Below, one piece after another: positions 1 to 6,299 of a DNA stretch of 58,555 nt (its first letter is position 1; every line of letters starts with the position of its first letter). The stretch comes from Desulfobulbaceae bacterium (lineage in GTDB: Bacteria; Desulfobacterota; Desulfobulbia; Desulfobulbales; Desulfobulbaceae). The stretch spans positions 1 to 58,555 of the forward strand of contig JALSNC010000054.1 of the NCBI GenBank assembly GCA_026987195.1, written 5' to 3'. A model generated the notes under the pieces. That model saw nothing but the letters and a program-made list of their open reading frames with translations. It did no database searches and was not told the origin of the DNA. A program made the position numbers and the translations under genes.

Positions 1-57
1 TAATATTACCTAAACCTGATTAGATCAATTTTAGATAATATTCCTATTTCTATTTTT

Positions 58-87
58 TTGTCAATGGGAAACATTCCCATATTTTAT
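58..87 (+). promoter_or_regulatory. Putative promoter with palindromic operator, upstream of the Rrf2 regulator
   Basis: A -35-like TTGTCA (58-63) is followed after 18 bases by TTTTAT (82-87). The spacer is almost filled by a perfect inverted repeat, ATGGGAA-aca-TTCCCAT (64-80). An operator inside a promoter spacer fits repression, and autoregulation by the Rrf2 protein encoded just downstream is the natural inference. The first 160 bases are AT-rich compared with the rest of the window and hold no gene that I can see. Confidence 0.5.
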
Positions 88-268
88 TCCAACCGTATCA
101 ATATGCTGCCGGTTTTCCAGGGTATTTCCCTGACAAGATCGTAGAAATTTGCCTCGTTGGTATTCGTTTACTTTTTGTCTGTAGCTGTGCTAGTATCCAA
201 TGGTTGCATCCTCTGCCGTATCAAGGTCGACAAAGCAGCCATTTTCTACCGGACAGAACACCGAGACA

Positions 269-679
269 TTGCTTACCATCAGCAACAAAAGCAGGTACGG
301 CCTGCACGCGCTTCTTTCCCTGGCCGGGCATTACGGCCACGGCCTTCTGCAGATCAAGGATATCTCCCGCCGCAACAGTATCCCGCCTCAGTTTCTCGGC
401 CAGATCTTCAACCAGCTCGTCAAGGCCGACATCATCAGCAGCATGCGCGGCAAGGGCGGCGGATACCAGCTTTCCCGGCCGCCGTCCGAGATCTCGGTGC
501 TGGAGATCCTCGAGGTGCTGGAAGGCGGCCTGGAGCTTGCCGGAGACGGCGACAACGATGTGGTCCGGGAGCTCTTCCGGCAGGCTGAGGATACCCTGCG
601 GGCGCTGCTTGACCTGAGCCTGGCCGATCTGCTTGAGCGCCAGAAGAAGAAAAAGCAGGTTCTTTCCTTCGATATCTGA
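269..679 (+). CDS. Rrf2-family transcriptional regulator, CymR-like
   Basis: This is a winged-helix Rrf2 repressor. The N-terminal part reads SNKSRYGLHALLSLAGHYG, the usual Rrf2 opening, followed by the helix-turn-helix (IPPQFLGQIFNQLVKADII) and the wing motif RGKGGGYQL. The three cysteines that bind an Fe-S cluster in IscR/NsrR are absent, so it resembles CymR, the cysteine-metabolism repressor, rather than a cluster sensor. The neighbouring sulfur-carrier operon supports a role in sulfur assimilation control. I start it at TTG 269 because family members begin two to four residues before the conserved SxKxRYGL. An in-frame ATG at 200 would add 23 residues with no family counterpart. Neither start has a strong ribosome binding site. 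Confidence 0.8.
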   Translation: MLTISNKSRYGLHALLSLAGHYGHGLLQIKDISRRNSIPPQFLGQIFNQLVKADIISSMRGKGGGYQLSRPPSEISVLEILEVLEGGLELAGDGDNDVVRELFRQAEDTLRALLDLSLADLLERQKKKKQVLSFDI

Positions 680-710
680 TCTCCCCTCCCCCTCGCCACC
701 CCTTTTTTTC

Positions 711-739
711 TTGACAACCTTTTTGCTCTCTCTTATTGT
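711..739 (+). promoter_or_regulatory. Sigma70-type promoter of the sulfur-carrier operon
   Basis: TTGACA (711-716), a 17-base spacer and TATTGT (734-739) lie about 90 bases before the sulfur-carrier start. An inverted repeat GTTGA...TCAAC (739-757) sits at the expected transcription start and could be an operator for the Rrf2 regulator encoded upstream. The promoter is read from the sequence; the operator role is inference. Confidence 0.55.
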
Positions 740-828
740 TGACCAACATTATCAACTTAGTAATCTTAAACAGGCAGCGGCGCGACCGCCATTGCCCGAC
801 CAGCTCAAACCACGGGAGAAACCATATC

Positions 829-1041
829 ATGCAGGTAGAGATCAACGGTGAGCAGCAGCACATGGAAGAAGAGAACCTCTCCATCGCCGAACTGCTCAAG
901 CGAAGAAAGGTGGAGTCACCGGCCATGGTGATGGTCCAGTTGAACGGAGAATTCGTGGACCGGGAGGAGTATGGCACAACAACGCTCTCGGACAGGGACA
1001 GGGTGGAGTTTCTCTACTTCATGGGAGGCGGCGCCCGATGA
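829..1041 (+). CDS. ThiS/MoaD-fold sulfur carrier protein with masked C-terminus (HcyS-like)
   Basis: This 70-residue beta-grasp protein ends in FMGGGAR. Sulfur carriers are activated as a C-terminal Gly-Gly thiocarboxylate, but here two residues (Ala-Arg) follow the glycines. A protease must therefore trim the tail before adenylation. That matches the Wolinella succinogenes homocysteine system, in which a JAMM protease removes a residue from the carrier HcyS, and a JAMM protease is encoded three genes downstream. The ATG at 829 follows GGGAG at a good distance. In-frame starts further upstream add a non-homologous leader. The stop codon overlaps the start of the MetY-like gene by 4 bases, so translation is probably coupled. 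A ThiS role in thiamine synthesis is less likely because no thi gene is nearby. Confidence 0.82.
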   Translation: MQVEINGEQQHMEEENLSIAELLKRRKVESPAMVMVQLNGEFVDREEYGTTTLSDRDRVEFLYFMGGGAR

Positions 1042-2273
1042 TGCAGGGATTCACGACCCGGGCCATCCACGGCGGCCTGGCGGAAGCCGAGGCGCATGGC
1101 GCCCTGCGCGTTCCTGTCTACGACACGGTCGCCTTTGAACAGAGTGATGCGCGTTCGCTCCAGCTCGCCTTCGAGGGCAGGAAACCGGCCCATGTGTATA
1201 CGCGGATCACCAATCCCACGGTCCGCGAGTTTGAGCAGAAGGTGCGTCTCCTCTCCGGGGGGCTGGCCGTCCTGGCCGTATCCTCCGGCATGGCCGCGAT
1301 CAGCACCACCCTGCTCGCCCTGGCCGGTGCGGGAACAAACATCGTCACCAGCCGCCACCTGTTCGGCAACACGGTGTCGCTGCTGGAAAAAACCCTTGCC
1401 CCCTGGGGGCTCGAGGTGCGGTATGTCGACATGACCGATACGGCCGAGGTGCAACAGGCCATGGATGGCAACACCCGGGCGCTCTTTCTGGAGAGCATCA
1501 CCAACCCGCAGCTCGAAGTGGTCGACTGCGCCCGCATCGCCGGGATCGGCGCTGCCAGGAATGTGCCCCTCGTCATCGACAACACCCTCATGACCCCCTA
1601 CCTGTTCGACACGGCCCGAGCCGGGGCCGCCATCGAACTGTTGTCGTCCACCAAGTACATCTCGGGCGGTGCCACATCCCTGGGCGGGATCATCATCGAC
1701 AACGGCACCTTTGACTGGCATCATGCGCCGCGCCTTGCAGACAGCGCCAGGAAGACCGGCCCCATGGCCTTCATCGCCTCCCTGCGCCAGGCGGTCCACC
1801 GTGACACCGGCGCCTGCCTGGCACCGCACAACGCCTACCTGCAAAGCCTGGGCCTGGAGACCATGAGTCTGCGCATCAACAGGAGCTGCGCCAATGCCAT
1901 GCGCCTGGCCCGTTACCTGGCCGGCCATCCCCGGGTCCTGGCGGTCCACTATCCGGGGCTGCCGGACTCGCCTTTCCATGCCATGGCCCGCCGCCAGTTC
2001 GGCGACCGTTTCGGCGGCATCCTGACCTTTGACCTGGCGGACAGACAGAGCTGTTTCCGCCTCATGGACCGGTTGCGGCTCATCCGGCGCGCCACCAATA
2101 TCAATGACAACAAGACACTGATCCTGCACCCGGGCTCGACTATTTTTGCCGAATACCCGGAGCGGGAACAGGAGGCCATGGGTATTCGACCCACCATGCT
2201 CCGGCTGTCCGCGGGCATCGAAGATATCGACGACATCCTGACAGATCTCGAGGAGGCACTGCAAACACCATGA
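1038..2273 (+). CDS. metY: O-acetylhomoserine sulfhydrylase-type PLP enzyme (MetY family)
   Basis: This 411-residue Cys/Met-metabolism PLP enzyme (gamma family) has the pyridoxal lysine at K206 in SSTKYISGG. The substrate-binding YTRITNPT and the SSGMAAI glycine loop typical of MetY/MetZ/cystathionine gamma-synthase are also present. In this context the probable reaction is transfer of sulfur from the carrier-protein thiocarboxylate to O-acetyl- or O-succinylhomoserine, giving homocysteine. The 4-base overlaps with the carrier gene before it and the MoeB-like gene after it indicate one transcript. MetY and MetZ cannot be separated by eye; the operon partners favour the carrier-dependent MetY type known from Wolinella. 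Confidence 0.85.
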   Translation: MMQGFTTRAIHGGLAEAEAHGALRVPVYDTVAFEQSDARSLQLAFEGRKPAHVYTRITNPTVREFEQKVRLLSGGLAVLAVSSGMAAISTTLLALAGAGTNIVTSRHLFGNTVSLLEKTLAPWGLEVRYVDMTDTAEVQQAMDGNTRALFLESITNPQLEVVDCARIAGIGAARNVPLVIDNTLMTPYLFDTARAGAAIELLSSTKYISGGATSLGGIIIDNGTFDWHHAPRLADSARKTGPMAFIASLRQAVHRDTGACLAPHNAYLQSLGLETMSLRINRSCANAMRLARYLAGHPRVLAVHYPGLPDSPFHAMARRQFGDRFGGILTFDLADRQSCFRLMDRLRLIRRATNINDNKTLILHPGSTIFAEYPEREQEAMGIRPTMLRLSAGIEDIDDILTDLEEALQTP

Positions 2274-3076
2274 CACCATTCAGCCAGCAGCAACTGGAAC
2301 GATACAGCCGCCATATCCTGCTGCAGGATGTCGGGGTCGAGGGGCAGATCCGCCTCTGCGGCGCCCGCGTCCTGATCGTCGGCGCCGGCGGCCTGGGAGC
2401 TCCGGCGGCCCTCTACCTTGCGGCAGCCGGAGTGGGAACCGTCGGCATCGTCGACAACGACCATGTCGACATCTCCAACCTGCAGCGCCAGATCATCCAC
2501 TTTACCAAGGATATCGGTGTCGCCAAGGTCGAGTCGGCGGCAGAGAAGATGCAGGCCATCAACCCCGGGATCAGGGTCAGGACTCATCCCGCCTTTCTCT
2601 GTGCCGACAATATCAGGGAGATCATCAGGGACTATGACTTTGTCATCGACGGCGCGGACAACTTTCCCACCAAGTTTCTGGTCAACGATGCCTGCGTCAT
2701 GGAAGGGATTCCCTTTTCCCATGGCGGCATTCTCCGTTTCGACGGGCAGACCATGACCATAGTGCCGGGAAAATCCGCTTGCTACCGCTGCACCTTCAGA
2801 ACGCCACCGCCTGCGGACGCCGTTCCCACCTGTTCCCAGGCCGGTGTGCTCGGCGCCATCGCCGGCATGCTGGGCACGATCCAGGCCGCCGAGGCCCTGA
2901 AGTTCATCACCGGCGCAGGCGAACTGCTCACCAATGCCCTGCTCACCTTTGACGCAAGAACCATGCACTTTCGCCGGATTCCCCTGCGGCCACAGGACGA
3001 CTGCCCCGTCTGCGGCGCCGCGCCGACCATAACCGCGCTGGAGGACATGGAGCAGTCGGCCTGTTCACTGACCTGA
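2270..3076 (+). CDS. MoeB/ThiF-family adenylyltransferase activating the sulfur carrier (HcyF-like)
   Basis: This 268-residue E1-like enzyme adenylates the C-terminal glycine of a ThiS/MoaD-fold carrier so that sulfide or a persulfide can form the thiocarboxylate. It has the N-terminal YSRHILLQDVG signature, the nucleotide-binding GAGGLGAP loop near residues 39-46, and the D-N-x-D/N-x-S-N-L-Q-R-Q arginine-finger region. Two zinc-binding CxxC pairs are present (CYRC and CPVC). The cysteine in PTCSQAGVLG occupies the usual crossover position. It overlaps the MetY-like gene by 4 bases. The operon says its partner is the carrier at 829. A MoeB role in molybdopterin synthesis cannot be ruled out, since this organism makes several molybdoenzymes, but no moa or moe genes are nearby. 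Confidence 0.85.
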   Translation: MTPFSQQQLERYSRHILLQDVGVEGQIRLCGARVLIVGAGGLGAPAALYLAAAGVGTVGIVDNDHVDISNLQRQIIHFTKDIGVAKVESAAEKMQAINPGIRVRTHPAFLCADNIREIIRDYDFVIDGADNFPTKFLVNDACVMEGIPFSHGGILRFDGQTMTIVPGKSACYRCTFRTPPPADAVPTCSQAGVLGAIAGMLGTIQAAEALKFITGAGELLTNALLTFDARTMHFRRIPLRPQDDCPVCGAAPTITALEDMEQSACSLT

Positions 3077-3090
3077 GAGAGAGGGAATCA

Positions 3091-3549
3091 ATGGGAACGG
3101 ACACAACAGAAACGATGAAGATCAGGCAGGAGGTCCTTGCTGCCGTCATCGCCCATGCCCGGCGGGAGCTGCCCCGTGAGGCATGCGGTTATCTGGCCGC
3201 AGACAACGGCACGGTCTGCCGCCACTACGAGCTCACCAATACCGACGGCGCGGCGGACCACTTCAGCATGGAACCGGCCGAACAGTTTGCCGCCATCGGT
3301 GACATGCGCAGCCGCAACCTGCGGCCGGTGGCGGTCTACCACAGCCATCCGGAGACGCCGGCCCGGCCGTCGGCCGAGGACATCAGGCTGGCCCACGATC
3401 CGGAGATCAGCTACGTGATCGTTTCCATGGCCGGGCCGGAACCGGTGACACGGGCCTTCCGGATCCGCAGCGGCGAGGTGGAGGGTCAACCGATCGAGAT
3501 TATTTCAGAACAACAGGGAGAAGGACATGACGACGGAAGTGCGGATTGA
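3091..3549 (+). CDS. JAMM/MPN+ metalloprotease (HcyD/Mec-like)
   Basis: This 152-residue zinc protease of the JAB family has the complete JAMM signature: Glu30, then His84-Ser-His86-Pro, with Ser94 and Asp97 in HSHPETPARPSAED. Known relatives linked to sulfur carriers either remove a masking residue (HcyD) or release the amino-acid product from the carrier (Mec in mycobacteria). The carrier in this operon ends GGGAR, so unmasking the di-glycine is the likely job. A GAGGGAA ribosome binding site precedes the ATG. A second ATG at codon 9 is also possible. Confidence 0.87.
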   Translation: MGTDTTETMKIRQEVLAAVIAHARRELPREACGYLAADNGTVCRHYELTNTDGAADHFSMEPAEQFAAIGDMRSRNLRPVAVYHSHPETPARPSAEDIRLAHDPEISYVIVSMAGPEPVTRAFRIRSGEVEGQPIEIISEQQGEGHDDGSAD

Positions 3550-3802
3550 CGCGAAAAAGAACTGCCGCGGCGTGGGCTGCCCCATGAACCTGGTCCATGC
3601 CAAGGTGGGGCTTGCGGCCCTGGAACCGGGCCAGGTGCTGGAGATCATCCTGGACCACGGCCCGCCGGTGAACAATGTGCCCGCCTCGGTGGAACAGGAG
3701 GGGCATACTGTCCTTGACCGTCGCAGGCTCGACGACGGCAGCTGGTCGGTCCTTGTCAGGAAGGCGGCAGGGATGAGGCCTCACCGGCCTCCACGGACAT
3801 GA
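3527..3802 (+). CDS. TusA/SirA-like sulfurtransferase
   Basis: This 91-residue protein has the TusA fold signature around Cys18-Pro-Met in GVGCPMNLVHAK. That cysteine accepts persulfide sulfur and passes it to partner proteins. The gene overlaps the JAMM gene by 23 bases and has an AGGGAGAAGG ribosome binding site, so it is the last gene of the sulfur operon. It probably delivers sulfur to the carrier protein. The last 15 codons (GMRPHRPPRT end) overlap, tail to tail, the 3' end of the CysZ-like gene on the other strand. They look like a low-complexity extension rather than part of the fold. Confidence 0.8.
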   Translation: MTTEVRIDAKKNCRGVGCPMNLVHAKVGLAALEPGQVLEIILDHGPPVNNVPASVEQEGHTVLDRRRLDDGSWSVLVRKAAGMRPHRPPRT

Positions 3803-4559
3803 AGTTGAGGGTGGTATGTACGGTGAACAGTGGAAAGAGCAGGGCCATGAAAAAGATGTTGACCAGCGGCACCATGCTGACCAGCGCCGGCAGAAGCCCC
3901 AGGCGAAAGGATCTGTTCCGGTGACGGACGACCCAGCGGATCTTCCGGCCCAGGCTCCAGCGCAGGCTGGAGGCTGGGTAATCTACAAACATCAGGGCAG
4001 AATAGAAAGTATAGATCAGAAAGACCACTCCCTGGCCGATGACCGGGATAAAATTGGCGAACAGGGCCACCACGGTGACGAGTATGCCCACGGCGCCGAT
4101 CTTGATGCCCTCGACGAGATCGGTGATCACGCCGGCGACGGTGAACCCGCCCTCGGAGGGAAATGCGCCGCCCAGGTAGATCTTCTCGGTGGCGTTACTC
4201 AGGAAGACGTATCCCGGGGTGGTCAGGCAGTAGGCGAGCAGGAAGGCCAGGTAGAAGGCCACCACCCGGGTGACGAGGACAAAGACATACTTGAGCACCA
4301 GCCAGCCCCCGGCCAGCAGCCATCCGAGGACCCCCTCGCCGGCCGGCGGCTGCTGAAAGAAATGGCCGGTCAGGCTGTCGATGAAATCGATGGCCTCCAG
4401 GTAACCGATCCAGGTCAGCAGGCCGGTGAGCAGTACGAGCAGCAGGCCAAGCGCCAGGAGCTTCACGTGGCGGACCAGGAACATAAGGGAGGAGGAAAGC
4501 GGAACCCAGGTGCCGCCAAGAGCATGCGCCGAAGTGACATCTTTCTTTTTCTGTGTCAT
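3756..4559 (-). CDS. cysZ: CysZ/EI24-family membrane protein, putative sulfate transporter
   Basis: This 267-residue integral membrane protein has about six hydrophobic segments, including LLALGLLLVLLTGLLTWIGY near the N-terminus and IGAVGILVTVVALFANFIPV in the middle. It also has the family feature NFIPVIGQG. CysZ takes up sulfate in proteobacteria, and the position beside a sulfur-assimilation operon fits. I chose ATG 4559 because it starts just before the first membrane segment. The longer reading frame to 4718 runs through repeat-rich intergenic DNA and adds a charged leader with no sign of conservation. It converges on the TusA-like gene with a 47-base 3' overlap. Confidence 0.68.
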   Translation of the reverse strand: MTQKKKDVTSAHALGGTWVPLSSSLMFLVRHVKLLALGLLLVLLTGLLTWIGYLEAIDFIDSLTGHFFQQPPAGEGVLGWLLAGGWLVLKYVFVLVTRVVAFYLAFLLAYCLTTPGYVFLSNATEKIYLGGAFPSEGGFTVAGVITDLVEGIKIGAVGILVTVVALFANFIPVIGQGVVFLIYTFYSALMFVDYPASSLRWSLGRKIRWVVRHRNRSFRLGLLPALVSMVPLVNIFFMALLFPLFTVHTTLNFMSVEAGEASSLPPS

Positions 4560-4810
4560 TTTTCCATATTGTGACAATAAACTGAACTGATCAGATGGCG
4601 ACGCGGAGAGCGGTCGTCCTCTTTTCCTGCACGATCTCTGCAGCCGCCCCAGGTATACACCGGCTGGCACTCTTTTTTCACCAGAAATTTCCCTGCCCCG
4701 CTCCGCTGACCGGCGCATGCAGGCAACAGCCGCTTGACACCACCACCGTGTACCAGTAGATTGATGCTACGGTCTGCATGCCCCCTGCTCCACCCCTGAA
4801 CACGTATCCG

Positions 4811-4830
4811 CTTCACCGCTATCGACAGCC
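4811..4830 (-). repeat. Repeat A, degenerate fragment
   Basis: CTTCACCGCTATCGACAGCC is a 2-mismatch match to the complement of the repeat A core. The flanks are too diverged to define the ends. Confidence 0.4.
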
Positions 4831-4849
4831 ATTTTGTACTACCGTGAAC

Positions 4850-4902
4850 GTAACCCCTCACGGGATGGCCAAGCATCGGTTTGTCCGACCACAATGGTGT
4901 AA
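4850..4902 (-). repeat. Repeat C, copy 1
   Basis: This 53-bp unit begins GTAACCCCTCACGGGATGG and ends ACAATGGTGTAA. Its reverse complement matches 19509-19560 with about five differences and one indel. The last GTAA is shared with the left arm of the adjacent inverted-repeat element. Confidence 0.75.
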
Positions 4903-5031
4903 GCGCTCTCAGGGGCCGCAGATTTGTGCAGGCATGCCTGACCGCAGGTAAGCGACCGTAGGGAGACTCCGATAGCCTACCTATGCGGGCAGGCACGACC
5001 GTACAAAGATGCGGCTCCTGTGAGCGCTTAC
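4899..5031. repeat. MITE-like element with ~31-bp imperfect terminal inverted repeats
   Basis: The left arm (4899-4929, GTAAGCGCTCTCAGGGGCCG...) is the inverted complement, with about six mismatches, of the right arm (5001-5031, ...CTCCTGTGAGCGCTTAC). About 70 bases lie between the arms and contain repeat B1 (4944-4990), itself a hairpin with AGGTA/TACCT ends. No reading frame in it looks coding. It could be a miniature transposable element or a structured RNA. Confidence 0.55.
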
Positions 5032-5049
5032 CCGTGAACTGCTGCGGGC

Positions 5050-5088
5050 GCGTGCAGGCAAGCGCAGACTCCGGATGGCGTGCTGCTG
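5050..5088 (+). repeat. Repeat B2, copy 1
   Basis: GCGTGCAGGCAAGCGCAGAC followed by TCCGGATGGCGTGCTGC reappears inverted at 13549-13590, where it lies directly beside B1. Here B1 and B2 are separated by about 60 bases that include the right arm of the inverted-repeat element. Confidence 0.65.
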
Positions 5089-5126
5089 AACTTTTACCGC
5101 TTTTTCACATCAACCGCGACACCGTC

Positions 5127-6233
5127 ATGGATACGACAGAGACCATCACCAGGGAAGAACTCAACCTCGCGCCGACCATTGCCGAGGAACTCATTGAACA
5201 GGCGCGGGCCGAGGCCGAACGGCAGGCGGCGGACTATGCCCCGGGCGAAAAGGAGGCCCTGATCGAACGGATCAAGAAACTCCTCAGGGAGCAGAACGCC
5301 GTCCTGGTGGCCCATTACTATACCAGCGACGATCTGCAGCAGCTCGCCGACGAGACCGGCGGTCATGTTGCCGACTCGCTGGAGATGGCCCGTTTCGGTT
5401 CCGAACATCCCGCCACCACCCTGGTGGTGGCCGGTGTCCGCTTCATGGGCGAGACCGCCAAGATCCTGAACCCCGAGAAACGGGTGCTCATGCCCGACCC
5501 TGAGGCCACCTGTTCCCTGGATCTCGACTGTCCGCCGGACATGTTCTCCCGTTTCTGCGATGCCCATCCCGACCACACGGTGGTGGTCTATGCCAACACC
5601 TGCGCCGAGGTCAAGGCCCGGGCCGACTGGGTGGTCACCTCGGGCATCGCCCTGCCCATTGTCCGGCACCTGGCCGCGGACAACAAAAAGATCCTCTGGG
5701 CTCCGGACAAATACCTGGGCTCCTATGTCCGCAGCCGGACAGGATGCGAGATGCTGCTGTGGCCCGGCAGTTGCGTGGTCCACGAGAAATTCAAGGCCGA
5801 CGGCATTCTGCGGCTGAAGCAGCAGTATCCGGATGCCGCCATCCTGGTACATCCGGAATCGCCGGAAGACGTCATCGCCCTGGCCGATGAGGTGGGCTCG
5901 ACCACGGCCCTCATCAATGCCGCCCGGCGGATGGAGAACCGGCGGTTCATCGTTGCCACTGAACCCGGTATCTTCTACAAGATGAAAGAGGCAGCCCCGG
6001 ACAAGATCTTCCTCGAGGCCCCCAATGCCGGGGTCGGCGCCACCTGCGAATCATGCGCCCGCTGCCCCTGGATGGCCATGAACGGCCTGCGCAACCTGGC
6101 CCGCACCCTGGAGACCGGAGACAACGAGATCCTGGTCGAGGAGACCATCCGCAGAGAGGCGGTGCGCTCCATCCGGAGGATGCTGGACTTTGCCAGGAAA
6201 CAGACCATCTCCACCGGCCAGGGCAACGCCTGA
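5127..6233 (+). CDS. nadA: Quinolinate synthase NadA
   Basis: This 368-residue [4Fe-4S] enzyme condenses iminoaspartate with dihydroxyacetone phosphate to give quinolinate for NAD synthesis. Family hallmarks are visible: [14 protein letters not shown] near the N-terminus, the first cluster cysteine in ATCSLDLDC, the second in [11 protein letters not shown], and the third in [15 protein letters not shown]. The ATG at 5127 gives a normal NadA length. In-frame codons upstream run through repeat B2. Neither nadB nor nadC is adjacent, so the gene stands alone. It ends 16 bases before a copy of repeat A that separates it from the convergent membrane-protein gene. Confidence 0.95.
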   Translation: MDTTETITREELNLAPTIAEELIEQARAEAERQAADYAPGEKEALIERIKKLLREQNAVLVAHYYTSDDLQQLADETGGHVADSLEMARFGSEHPATTLVVAGVRFMGETAKILNPEKRVLMPDPEATCSLDLDCPPDMFSRFCDAHPDHTVVVYANTCAEVKARADWVVTSGIALPIVRHLAADNKKILWAPDKYLGSYVRSRTGCEMLLWPGSCVVHEKFKADGILRLKQQYPDAAILVHPESPEDVIALADEVGSTTALINAARRMENRRFIVATEPGIFYKMKEAAPDKIFLEAPNAGVGATCESCARCPWMAMNGLRNLARTLETGDNEILVEETIRREAVRSIRRMLDFARKQTISTGQGNA

Positions 6234-6248
6234 CAACCGGAACAGCCC

Positions 6249-6299
6249 GTAAAAGCACCGGTCGTTCAAGGTGGTTGCCGATCGCGGTGAACTGTTACG
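6249..6299 (+). repeat. Repeat A, plus orientation
   Basis: GTAAAAGCACCGG...GGTTGCCGATCGCGGTGAAC...TTACG. The right two thirds overlap the 3' end of the convergent DedA-PAP2 gene and encode its last ten residues (VTVHRDRQPP) and its TGA. Confidence 0.85.

Larger units (their letters stand above)
4560..5126. other. Repeat-rich intergenic region between cysZ-like gene and nadA
   Basis: No credible gene is seen here. The stretch is a patchwork: a degenerate minus-strand repeat A (4811-4830), repeat C (4850-4902), a MITE-like inverted-repeat element (4899-5031) enclosing repeat B1, and repeat B2 (5050-5088). Reading frames that cross it have atypical composition. Confidence 0.6.

Noticed and set aside
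4983..5126. Extended N-terminus for NadA starting at 4983.
   Set aside because: The extra 48 residues are encoded by repeats and are Cys/Arg-rich. NadA proteins begin near the chosen ATG at 5127.
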